Source of the DNA: Actinomycetota bacterium
GTDB taxonomy: Bacteria; Actinomycetota; Humimicrobiia; Humimicrobiales; Humimicrobiaceae
Length of the DNA stretch: 5,054 bases
Assembly (NCBI GenBank): GCA_023475715.1
Contig: JAMCVO010000220.1
Span: 1-5,054, forward strand
Reading direction: 5' to 3'
Shown: one piece after another, positions 1-5,054 of the stretch
How positions within the stretch are numbered: position 1 is the first letter of the stretch
Layout of the letters: each line of letters begins with the position of its first letter
Made by a program: the position numbers and the translations under genes
The notes under the pieces: model-generated
What the model was told of the DNA's origin: nothing
The model's database searches: none
Seen by the model: the letters and a program-made list of their open reading frames with translations, nothing else

Positions 1-55
1 TTCTTTAAGGCTTAAGCTATACAAATTATAAAAATTTAATTAATATTCCAATAAT

Positions 56-652
56 ATGGAAACAAATAAGAAATTTTCAATTCTTTTAGTTTACGGAAGC
101 CCTAGAAGAGGTAATACCGATGAACTGATGAACTGTTTCGAAAAAGGCCTTCTTAGTAACGAAAACATAAATCATAATAATGTGCTGATTAATAAGATAT
201 TCGTTAAAGATATGAATTTTTCACCTTGTATGGAATGCAGGCATTGCTCCATTGACGGCAATTGTGCTGTTAAAGATGAAATGCAGGATGTTTATCCTGA
301 ATTAATAAACTGCGATTTTATTGCAGTTTCTTCCCCTGTATTTTTTACGACTGTCTCAGGTTATCTGAAGGCTTTTATTGACAGGTGCCAGAGATTCTGG
401 GCTTTGAAATATGAGCTTAAGCAACGGATTATTCAAAAAGAAAGAAAAGGAATTTTCATAAGTACTGCTGGCTCAAGTTACGGAACAATTTTTGAATGTC
501 CGAGGAAAGTGGTAAGGTCCTTATTTGATGTACTTTATATAAAATATGAAAGAGATTTTGTCTATAATAACATAGATTTTAAAGGGGATATCTTAAAACA
601 TCCCGAAGCACTTGATGAAGTTTTTGAATATGCCAGGAATTTGACTATATGA
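56..652 (+). CDS. Iron-sulfur flavoprotein / NADPH-dependent FMN reductase family protein
   Basis: This 198-residue protein has a flavodoxin-like fold. The N-terminus gives a beta strand followed by the FMN phosphate-binding loop GSPRRGNT (residues 14-21), and SSPVFFTTVSG (about 92-102) fits the second flavin-contacting segment. Between them C58, C61, C64 and C70 form CX2CX2CX5C, matching the compact cysteine motif of iron-sulfur flavoproteins such as archaeal Isf, which carry one 4Fe-4S cluster plus FMN and pass electrons from ferredoxin to acceptors including O2 and H2O2. The length is close to that family. No signal peptide or membrane segment is seen, so it should be cytosolic. The ATG at 56 is the only sensible start, because an in-frame TAA lies at 41-43 and the first beta strand begins at residue 7; no clear Shine-Dalgarno precedes it. 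The hemerythrin gene follows after 88 bases. The family is fairly sure, but the electron donor and acceptor are unknown. Confidence 0.85.
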   Translation: METNKKFSILLVYGSPRRGNTDELMNCFEKGLLSNENINHNNVLINKIFVKDMNFSPCMECRHCSIDGNCAVKDEMQDVYPELINCDFIAVSSPVFFTTVSGYLKAFIDRCQRFWALKYELKQRIIQKERKGIFISTAGSSYGTIFECPRKVVRSLFDVLYIKYERDFVYNNIDFKGDILKHPEALDEVFEYARNLTI

Positions 653-728
653 TAACTCAATAGTAATTTCCGCAAATGAGATAAAAGACAATGTAAAAGG
701 AATTGAATTGGAATTTTAATTTTTAAAG

Positions 729-734
729 AAGGAG
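729..734 (+). promoter_or_regulatory. Shine-Dalgarno site deciding the hemerythrin start
   Basis: AAGGAG lies before two tandem ATG codons at 738 and 741. The gap is 3 bases to the first ATG and 6 to the second, so the second is better spaced and is taken as the start. Using the first would add only one methionine. Confidence 0.7.
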
Positions 735-740
735 CTAATG

Positions 741-1286
741 ATGGAAAACCCAATACAAGATTTGGCAAAGGAGCATGGCAGCATAATTATTATGCTTGGA
801 ATTATGGGTAAGGTAGTAAAAAGATTAAGAAGCATAAATGAGGTAAAAAAGGAGTATTTGGAAAAAATGGTTGAATTTCTCCATAATTTTGCAGATAAGT
901 GTCATCATGGGAAAGAAGAAGAAATTTTATTTCCAGAACTTGTTAAAAATGCAGCAAATGTACAAATGATTAACGAACTTATAGGTGATCATAAAGCCGG
1001 GCGGGATTATATCCGTGGGATAACAGAATCTCTGGCTTACTATAAAGCGGGCAATCCGGATGCATATCATATTGCTGTAAATATGGAAGGGTATATATTT
1101 TTATTAACCGAACATATAAAAAAAGAAAGCAAATATCTTTTTCCTATTGCTGATAAACAAATTACGGATGAGGTTCGGGAAGAAATAGAAAGACGATTTG
1201 AGAAACTGGAAAAAGATGTGATAGGCGAGGGGAAACACGAAGAATATCGCAGCTGGGTTAAAGAATTAAAGAATATATTTGGTTAA
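741..1286 (+). CDS. Hemerythrin domain-containing protein
   Basis: This 181-residue protein is one hemerythrin-like four-helix bundle (PF01814 type) with a charged helical tail from about residue 140. The expected di-iron ligands are present in order: H12 in KEHG, H56 and E60 in CHHGKEEEILFP, H84 in GDHKAGR, and H125 and E129 in TEHIKKESKYLFP. This is the H / HxxxE / H / HxxxE pattern of the family, whose members bind O2, or sense or scavenge O2, NO or iron. It has no signal peptide, membrane helix or fused signalling domain, so it is probably a soluble cytosolic O2 or NO binder, not a chemoreceptor. A good Shine-Dalgarno precedes it, suggesting efficient translation. It lies 88 bases after a redox flavoprotein gene and 54 before an ABC-F gene on the same strand. 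An adjacent upstream ATG at 738 could also be used. The family call is firm; the physiological ligand is not shown. Confidence 0.92.
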   Translation: MENPIQDLAKEHGSIIIMLGIMGKVVKRLRSINEVKKEYLEKMVEFLHNFADKCHHGKEEEILFPELVKNAANVQMINELIGDHKAGRDYIRGITESLAYYKAGNPDAYHIAVNMEGYIFLLTEHIKKESKYLFPIADKQITDEVREEIERRFEKLEKDVIGEGKHEEYRSWVKELKNIFG

Positions 1287-1295
1287 ATCCGGTGG

Positions 1296-1307
1296 AATCT
1301 TAAGATT
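1296..1307. repeat. Perfect 12-bp palindrome between the hemerythrin and ABC-F genes
   Basis: AATCTTAAGATT is self-complementary with no loop. That is the shape of a dimeric regulator site, not of a terminator, and no T-run follows. It sits in the 54-base gap upstream of the ABC-F gene. A palindrome this short in AT-rich DNA could be chance. Confidence 0.35.
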
Positions 1308-1326
1308 TATTTAAAGTAGAATAATC

Positions 1327-1332
1327 AGGTGA
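1327..1332 (+). promoter_or_regulatory. Shine-Dalgarno site deciding the ABC-F start
   Basis: AGGTGA matches the 3' part of the consensus AGGAGGTGA and lies 8 bases before the ATG at 1341. It overlaps an in-frame GTG at 1329, which therefore cannot be served by it and has no good site of its own. Confidence 0.6.
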
Positions 1333-1340
1333 ATAAAGTA

Positions 1341-3224
1341 ATGAATATCCTTTCGATTGAAAATGTGACGAAGAGCTTTAGCGAGAAAGTTCTGCTGGAA
1401 AAGATATCTGTAGGGATAGAAGACAATGACCGAATTGGTGTGGTTGGTATCAACGGTATGGGAAAGTCTACATTTTTAAAAATGATCAGCGGGCATATAG
1501 AGCCGGACTCAGGAAGTATTATTCGAGGCAACAATTTGATGGTTCAGTGTCTTTCGCAGGACCTTGAATTCAATGAAGACATGACGGTCATAGAGCATAT
1601 TTTACATGGTGAACAACAACTGATGAAAACAATTAGGGCATATGAAATTGCGGTAAATCAGTTTGAGAAAAACCCCCATGACAAAGAACTTCAAAAAGAA
1701 CTGGATGATTATTCCATGAAAATGGATGCTTTAGACGCGTGGGATACGGAAATTCATGCAAAAAATATTTTAAGCAAGCTTGGAATATCAGACACAGATT
1801 TAAAGATAAGGGAACTGTCAGGTGGTCAAAGGAAAAGAATTGCTTTGGCTGAGGCGCTTATTCAGCCTGCGGATCTGTTGATTTTGGATGAGCCTACCAA
1901 TCACATAGATTATGAAACGATAAAATGGCTTGAAGATTATTTGAACCAGCGGAAAGGGGCGCTTCTTTTAGTAACACATGACCGTTATTTCCTTAACAGG
2001 ATTGTTAATCGAATAATTGAAATAGATAAAGGAAAGTTGTATTCATATGACGGAAACTTTGAATATTTTCTGGAAAAGAAAGCACTGCGTGAAGAAACAC
2101 AAATAAAAATGGAAGAAAAACGCAGACGGCTTTATTTAAAAGAATTGGTCTGGATACAACGAGGCGCCAAAGCAAGAACAACAAAGCAAAAAGCCAGAAT
2201 TCAGCGATTTGAGGGGATTAAATCAGCAGATAAAGAAATAATTCAGAATCAACTTGAACTTCCAGTTGCATATACACGTCTTGGCAAAAAAGTTATTGAG
2301 TTCAATAATGTTTCAAAATCATTTGACGGACTTATGGTAATAAAAAACTTCAACACAATTATAAATCCTGATGACCGGATAGGAATTGTAGGTCCTAACG
2401 GTTCAGGCAAGACGACTTTGCTGAATCTTATAGCCGGGTTGGTTTCTCCCGATAAAGGAGATATAAATATTGGTGAAACTGTCAGGATTGCGTATTACAG
2501 ACAGAATAATGAAAACATGGACTATTCAATTCGCATGATTGATTATATAAGGCAAACAGCTGAATATGTAGAGACAAACAATGGCCATACAATGACTGCA
2601 AGTCAAATGCTGGAACGATTTCTTTTTGATGGCAGTCAGCAGCATAATTTTATTAAAAATCTTTCCGGCGGAGAAAAAAGAAGACTTTTGTTAGCCAAAG
2701 TTTTAATTGAAAAACCAAACGTACTGCTTCTTGATGAACCGACAAATGATCTTGATATCCAGACACTTGAAGTATTAGAAGAGTATCTTGAGTATTTCCA
2801 TGGTGCAGTTCTTGTAGTATCTCATGACAGATATTTTCTTAATAAAACCACAGATCGTCTTATTGCATTGAAAAGTGGCGGCAGAATTGAATTTTATAAT
2901 GATCTTGATACTTACGGATACAGTTTGAAGGCTGATGAGTCAAAGTTAAAACAAAAAATTGAAACAGTGAGCCGCTCTCAAGTAGATCAAAAAATAAAAT
3001 TTACCTTTGCTGAAAAAAGAGAGTTTGTCCAAATCGATAAAGTTGTTGAAGAATTAGAAACCAGACTGAAAATAATTTCCAGGGAGATGAGTGAGAGCTG
3101 GTCAGATTTCATGAAACTGCAGCAACTTGTTATTGAGCAAAAGAAACTTCAGAATGAACTGGAAGAAAAAATTGAACGATGGACTTATCTGCATGAACTG
3201 GCTGATAAAACAGAATATCGCTAG
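1341..3224 (+). CDS. yfmR: ABC-F family ATPase, YfmR/Uup type translation factor
   Basis: This 627-residue protein has two ABC ATPase domains, no membrane segments, and an ABC-F layout. Domain 1 has Walker A GINGMGKST (36-44), signature LSGGQ (159-163), Walker B LLILDEPTNH with catalytic E184, and switch H213. Domain 2 has GPNGSGKTT (351-359), LSGGE (441-445), LLLDEPTND with E466, and H495. The inter-domain linker (about 231-306) contains RGAKARTTKQKAR, typical of the Uup/YfmR branch, and the last 55 or so residues form a charged helical coiled coil like the Uup C-terminal domain. ABC-F proteins bind the ribosomal E site; Bacillus YfmR (about 629 residues) relieves stalling at proline-rich sequences alongside EF-P. 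Length and motif spacing fit YfmR better than resistance ABC-F proteins such as Vga or Msr. The start at ATG 1341 gives the usual MNILSIENV opening; the in-frame GTG at 1329 would add four residues. The ABC-F call is firm, the YfmR orthology probable. Confidence 0.93.
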   Translation: MNILSIENVTKSFSEKVLLEKISVGIEDNDRIGVVGINGMGKSTFLKMISGHIEPDSGSIIRGNNLMVQCLSQDLEFNEDMTVIEHILHGEQQLMKTIRAYEIAVNQFEKNPHDKELQKELDDYSMKMDALDAWDTEIHAKNILSKLGISDTDLKIRELSGGQRKRIALAEALIQPADLLILDEPTNHIDYETIKWLEDYLNQRKGALLLVTHDRYFLNRIVNRIIEIDKGKLYSYDGNFEYFLEKKALREETQIKMEEKRRRLYLKELVWIQRGAKARTTKQKARIQRFEGIKSADKEIIQNQLELPVAYTRLGKKVIEFNNVSKSFDGLMVIKNFNTIINPDDRIGIVGPNGSGKTTLLNLIAGLVSPDKGDINIGETVRIAYYRQNNENMDYSIRMIDYIRQTAEYVETNNGHTMTASQMLERFLFDGSQQHNFIKNLSGGEKRRLLLAKVLIEKPNVLLLDEPTNDLDIQTLEVLEEYLEYFHGAVLVVSHDRYFLNKTTDRLIALKSGGRIEFYNDLDTYGYSLKADESKLKQKIETVSRSQVDQKIKFTFAEKREFVQIDKVVEELETRLKIISREMSESWSDFMKLQQLVIEQKKLQNELEEKIERWTYLHELADKTEYR

Positions 3225-3257
3225 CTGCCATTGTTGAGGGTTTACTAAGTCATCTGA

Positions 3258-3290
3258 GAACTATTTTTTAGGATAGTTTATTTTTTTATT
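3258..3290 (+). terminator. Weak candidate terminator for the ABC-F transcript
   Basis: GAACTAT (3258-3264) pairs with ATAGTTT (3273-3279), including one G-U pair, around an 8-base loop. A run of seven T follows at 3281-3287. The stem is short and AT-rich, so its strength is doubtful. It overlaps the last codons of the convergent regulator gene and has no matching T-run in that gene's direction. Confidence 0.35.
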
Positions 3291-3578
3291 AATGAAATAA
3301 TCTAAAGATTCCCTGTTTTCATTAATAAAATCTGTCAGTCTCCTAAGTCTGTATTCGAAGAAATAATCAGGTTCCACACCCAGAGCTTTAGCTATCTTTT
3401 CTATAAATTCATCTTTAGGGGGTAATACTTTATTATTCATAATATCACTTAAGAAGGACTTGGAAAGCCCTGTTTTTATAGAAATTTGTCCCAAAGATAA
3501 ATTTAAACTTTCTTTCAAGTTTTTAAACGCTATATAAAAGTTCTCCTCTGAGTGATTTTTGTTTTTGTTAGTGCTCAC
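3261..3578 (-). CDS. XRE family (Cro/CI-type HTH) transcriptional regulator
   Basis: This is a 105-residue DNA-binding protein. Residues about 17-74 form a Cro/CI-type helix-turn-helix domain: the second helix is around QISIKTG (31-37), the recognition helix around SKSFLSDIMNN (39-49), and the closing KIAKALGVEPDYFFEY is typical of the XRE class. The remaining 30 residues are a charged helical tail that may serve dimerisation; there is no recognisable ligand or protease domain. The start is GTG at 3578; no ATG exists in the open frame, which runs upstream to a stop at 3633-3635. There is no Shine-Dalgarno, but a perfect TATAAT ends 6 bases before the GTG, so the mRNA is probably leaderless. 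The gene is divergent from the PAS-GGDEF gene (129-base gap) and convergent with the ABC-F gene (stops 36 bases apart). It probably controls itself and/or the cyclase gene through the inverted repeat at 3619-3638; this is inference. Confidence 0.88.
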   Translation of the reverse strand: MSTNKNKNHSEENFYIAFKNLKESLNLSLGQISIKTGLSKSFLSDIMNNKVLPPKDEFIEKIAKALGVEPDYFFEYRLRRLTDFINENRESLDYFINKKINYPKK

Positions 3579-3584
3579 AAGTGA

Positions 3585-3614
3585 ATTATAAAATAATTTT
3601 AAATTTTTTGGTAA
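3585..3614 (-). promoter_or_regulatory. Promoter of the XRE regulator gene (leaderless)
   Basis: Read on the minus strand, TATAAT (3590-3585) is a perfect -10. TTACCA (3614-3609), a 4 of 6 match, is a possible -35 at 18-base spacing. Transcription would begin about 7 bases after the -10, at or next to the GTG start codon (3578), leaving no 5' leader. Confidence 0.55.
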
Positions 3615-3618
3615 AGAA

Positions 3619-3638
3619 TATTGACAATTCTGTCAATA
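3619..3638. promoter_or_regulatory. 20-bp inverted repeat, probable operator of the XRE regulator
   Basis: TATTGACA (3619-3626) and TGTCAATA (3631-3638) are perfect 8-base inverted arms separated by ATTC. The size and spacing suit a dimer of a Cro/CI-type repressor. The left arm contains the TTGACA -35 of the promoter facing the PAS-GGDEF gene, so binding would block that promoter. The minus-strand -10 lies about 28 bases away, so an effect on the regulator's own promoter is less certain. Confidence 0.6.
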
Positions 3639-3649
3639 AGAGTTATCGT
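3621..3649 (+). promoter_or_regulatory. Promoter of the PAS-GGDEF gene
   Basis: A perfect TTGACA -35 (3621-3626) is followed after 17 bases by TATCGT (3644-3649), a 4 of 6 match to the -10. The start would be near 3656, giving a leader of about 50 bases. The -35 lies inside the inverted repeat. Confidence 0.5.
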
Positions 3650-3707
3650 TAGTGCTTATTCGTATTAAAATGTAGTTGATTAAAAATGAAGAAAAAATTC
3701 TGAATAT

Positions 3708-4535
3708 ATGGAAGAATTAGAAATGAATGAGGATAAATACAGGTCACTATTCGAAAGGTCACTTGACGGAATATACGAGTCAACAATAGAAGGAAAATAT
3801 ATTGATGCAAATCCTGCGCTAGTCAGGATGTTAGGTTATAACAGTAAAGAAGAGCTGTTTAATATAGATATCCCAACACAACTTTATGCTTCTAAAGATG
3901 ACAGACCAAAAACCTGCAAGAGAGATAGGGCATTTGAAACAAAGTTAAAGAAAAAGGATGGATCCCTTATATATGTTGAGATAAGCTCCAGGGTGGTTTA
4001 TGAAAATGGCAAGCCTTCTTTTTATGAGGGAATAGTAAGAGACATAACCGAACGTAAGAAAATTGAAGAGCAGCTAAAATTCTTATCTTTTCATGATAAG
4101 CTGACAGGTTTATTTAACAGAGCATATTTTGAAGAAGAGTTAAAAAAGCTGGATACTGAAAGGCAGCTTCCCTTAAGCATAGTAATGGCTGATGTTAATG
4201 GGCTGAAATTTACAAATGACATGTTTGGGCATGCTGAGGGCGATATCCTGCTTTGTAAGTGTGCTCAAATTTTCAAAAAATGTTTCCGAAGGGAAGATGT
4301 GGTTGCAAGATGGGGCGGTGATGAGTTTATCATACTTTTGCCTAAAACTCCAAAACAAGAGTTTATTAATATTATAAATCGAATAGAGAAGGAATGCTTA
4401 AAATCAAATGGGCAAAAAATCCCTATCAGCATTTCAATGGGTGGATCGACCAAGATTGAAAAACATAAAGATATTAATTCAGTAATTATTGAAGCTGAAG
4501 AGATGATGTATAAAAAGAAAGTTATTGAAACTTAA
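3708..4535 (+). CDS. PAS-GGDEF diguanylate cyclase
   Basis: This 275-residue soluble protein has a PAS sensor domain (about 8-90) with a PAC segment ending in GIVRDITERKKIEEQL (about 108-123), then a GGDEF domain from about 126. GGDEF enzymes convert two GTP to cyclic di-GMP. The active-site motif RWGGDEF (201-207) is intact. Metal and substrate residues D162, N170 and D179 fit the DxNGLKxxND and GHxxGD pattern, and the product-inhibition I-site RxxD (R194-D197) lies five residues before GGDEF, so a feedback-regulated cyclase is predicted. There is no transmembrane segment, so the PAS domain would sense a cytosolic cue or bound cofactor; none can be named. The ending AEEMMYKKKVIET resembles the junction at which many clostridial PAS-GGDEF proteins continue into an HD-GYP phosphodiesterase domain, absent here. 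No clear Shine-Dalgarno precedes ATG 3708; ATG 3723 is an alternative start behind a weak GGAAGA. Expression is probably set by the divergent XRE regulator. Confidence 0.92.
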   Translation: MEELEMNEDKYRSLFERSLDGIYESTIEGKYIDANPALVRMLGYNSKEELFNIDIPTQLYASKDDRPKTCKRDRAFETKLKKKDGSLIYVEISSRVVYENGKPSFYEGIVRDITERKKIEEQLKFLSFHDKLTGLFNRAYFEEELKKLDTERQLPLSIVMADVNGLKFTNDMFGHAEGDILLCKCAQIFKKCFRREDVVARWGGDEFIILLPKTPKQEFINIINRIEKECLKSNGQKIPISISMGGSTKIEKHKDINSVIIEAEEMMYKKKVIET

Positions 4536-4606
4536 AAAAATGCTGAAAAATAATCACTAAAAATCAGTTCGTATTTAATTTTCAGAAGGCAAATTAATTA
4601 AATCAT

Positions 4607-4635
4607 TTGACAGATACTCTTAAATATAAAATAAT
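4607..4635 (+). promoter_or_regulatory. Candidate promoter upstream of lgt
   Basis: A perfect TTGACA (4607-4612) is followed after 17 bases by AATAAT (4630-4635), a 5 of 6 match to TATAAT. If it drives lgt, the leader would be about 230 bases. Such AT-rich DNA yields many chance -10 matches, but the perfect -35 makes this one credible. Confidence 0.4.
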
Positions 4636-4861
4636 TATTTTCTCCTTACTTATGTTAAATATCTGAATAGAAAAATTAGATCTATATTAAAAAATTTAAA
4701 TTAAACTTTAGTTGAGATAGGGGAATTTAATGAAAAACCATAAGAGTCTCAAAATTGCGAAATAAAAAATGCAGAACTGATTGCAAAAAAAGTAAATAAA
4801 AATGATAATATATCTTCATGTTTTTGTTTTGATTTTAAATTTTATCTTAATTAATATTTTT

Positions 4862-4866
4862 GGAGG
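4862..4866 (+). promoter_or_regulatory. Shine-Dalgarno site of lgt, supports a TTG start
   Basis: GGAGG stands 5 bases before TTG 4872, the only start codon at good distance in the Lgt reading frame. It compensates for the weak start codon. Confidence 0.75.
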
Positions 4867-4871
4867 ACAAT

Positions 4872-5054
4872 TTGAACATAAATCCGGTAGCATTTAATCT
4901 TTTTGGAAAAATTGAAATAAGGTGGTATGGAATTCTTATAGCAATAGGACTTCTGACTGCAATTGCATTATCATATTACATTGCAAAATACAGGAAGTTG
5001 AAAGCTGATGAAATAATTAATTTTGCACCATTTGCGATAATAGGCGGTATTATA
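4872..5054 (+). CDS. lgt: Prolipoprotein diacylglyceryl transferase, N-terminal part
   Basis: The frame opened by TTG 4872 stays open to the window edge (61 codons), so the 3' part is missing. The product begins MNINPVAFNLFGKIEIRWYG, the characteristic opening of Lgt, with the conserved RWYG just before the first membrane helix (about residues 19-39). A basic stretch AKYRKLKADE and a second hydrophobic run (FAPFAIIGGII) follow, matching the start of the second helix. Lgt is a multi-pass inner-membrane enzyme that transfers diacylglycerol from phosphatidylglycerol to the lipobox cysteine of prolipoproteins, the first step of lipoprotein maturation. Its known catalytic residues lie beyond the window. 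The start is supported by GGAGG at 4862-4866. Identity is strong despite the short length. Confidence 0.9.
   Translation, partial: MNINPVAFNLFGKIEIRWYGILIAIGLLTAIALSYYIAKYRKLKADEIINFAPFAIIGGII

Larger units (their letters stand above)
4536..4871. other. AT-rich intergenic region between the cyclase gene and lgt
   Basis: No convincing gene is seen on either strand. The only start with a hint of a ribosome site (AGGGGA at 4719-4724) is ATG 4730, which opens just 11 codons (MKNHKSLKIAK). A stop-free stretch from 4744 to about 4848 lacks a good start and has biased, simple codons. No strong hairpin terminator follows the cyclase stop. The region could be the lgt leader, or eroded sequence. Confidence 0.5.

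Noticed and set aside
10..17. Palindrome GCTTAAGC near the left edge
   Set aside because: It is only 8 bases long, with no paired element or promoter that I can define in the 55 bases before the first gene.
562..768. 68-codon open frame on the minus strand
   Set aside because: It is antisense to the flavoprotein end and the hemerythrin start, has no ribosome site or domain, and both plus-strand genes are well supported.
1325..1534. 69-codon open frame on the minus strand
   Set aside because: It is antisense to the first Walker A region of the ABC-F gene and is a shadow of its codon pattern.
3608..3636. Minus-strand TTGACA (3636-3631) as -35 of the regulator gene
   Set aside because: At 17-base spacing the -10 would be TACCAA, a poor match, and it lies 40 bases from the perfect TATAAT, too far to pair with it. 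It is better explained as the right arm of the inverted repeat.
3686..3703. Five-codon mini open frame just before the cyclase start
   Set aside because: It has no ribosome site and is short enough to arise by chance, so there is no support for a leader peptide.
4173..4453. Two overlapping minus-strand open frames (4173-4358 and 4265-4453)
   Set aside because: Both lie antisense to the catalytic core of the GGDEF domain and show no recognisable protein features.
4543..4585. Inverted arms CTGAAAA and TTTTCAG after the cyclase stop
   Set aside because: The loop is nearly 30 bases, the stem is short and AT-rich, and no T-run follows, so it is not a credible terminator.
4730..4819. 30-codon hydrophobic open frame on the minus strand
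   Set aside because: It has no Shine-Dalgarno, and its phenylalanine and leucine content follows from the A-runs on the opposite strand.

Overview
The window is strongly AT-rich. Its proteins (an iron-sulfur flavoprotein, a clostridial-type hemerythrin, a YfmR/Uup-type ABC-F ATPase, a PAS-GGDEF protein and Lgt), its Shine-Dalgarno use and its GTG/TTG starts point to a low-GC anaerobic Firmicute, most likely a member of the Clostridia. This placement is inferred from family resemblance recalled without a search.

Layout: (1) 56-652 (+) encodes a small NADPH-dependent FMN reductase-like protein with an N-terminal CX2CX2CX5C iron-sulfur flavoprotein motif. (2) 741-1286 (+) encodes a single-domain hemerythrin with all expected di-iron ligands. 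(3) 1341-3224 (+) encodes a full-length two-ATPase ABC-F translation factor of the YfmR/Uup type. These three genes are co-directional with short gaps (88 and 54 bases) and may be co-transcribed. (4) 3261-3578 (-) encodes a small XRE-type DNA-binding regulator, convergent with the ABC-F gene. (5) 3579-3707 is a divergent control region with a perfect -10 placed for a leaderless regulator mRNA, a TTGACA promoter facing the next gene, and a 20-bp inverted repeat covering that -35. (6) 3708-4535 (+) encodes a PAS-GGDEF diguanylate cyclase with intact active and inhibitory sites. (7) 4536-4871 is very AT-rich and holds no convincing gene, but has a candidate promoter. (8) 4872-5054 (+) is the first 61 codons of lgt, starting at TTG behind a strong GGAGG and cut by the window edge.

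Two functional pairings stand out. The flavoprotein and hemerythrin both suit oxygen, peroxide or NO handling in an anaerobe. The XRE regulator and the diguanylate cyclase share an intergenic region whose palindrome overlaps the cyclase promoter, suggesting that the regulator represses c-di-GMP synthesis. The genes belong to known families. I see no clearly new system, and no mobile element, CRISPR array, tRNA or rRNA.
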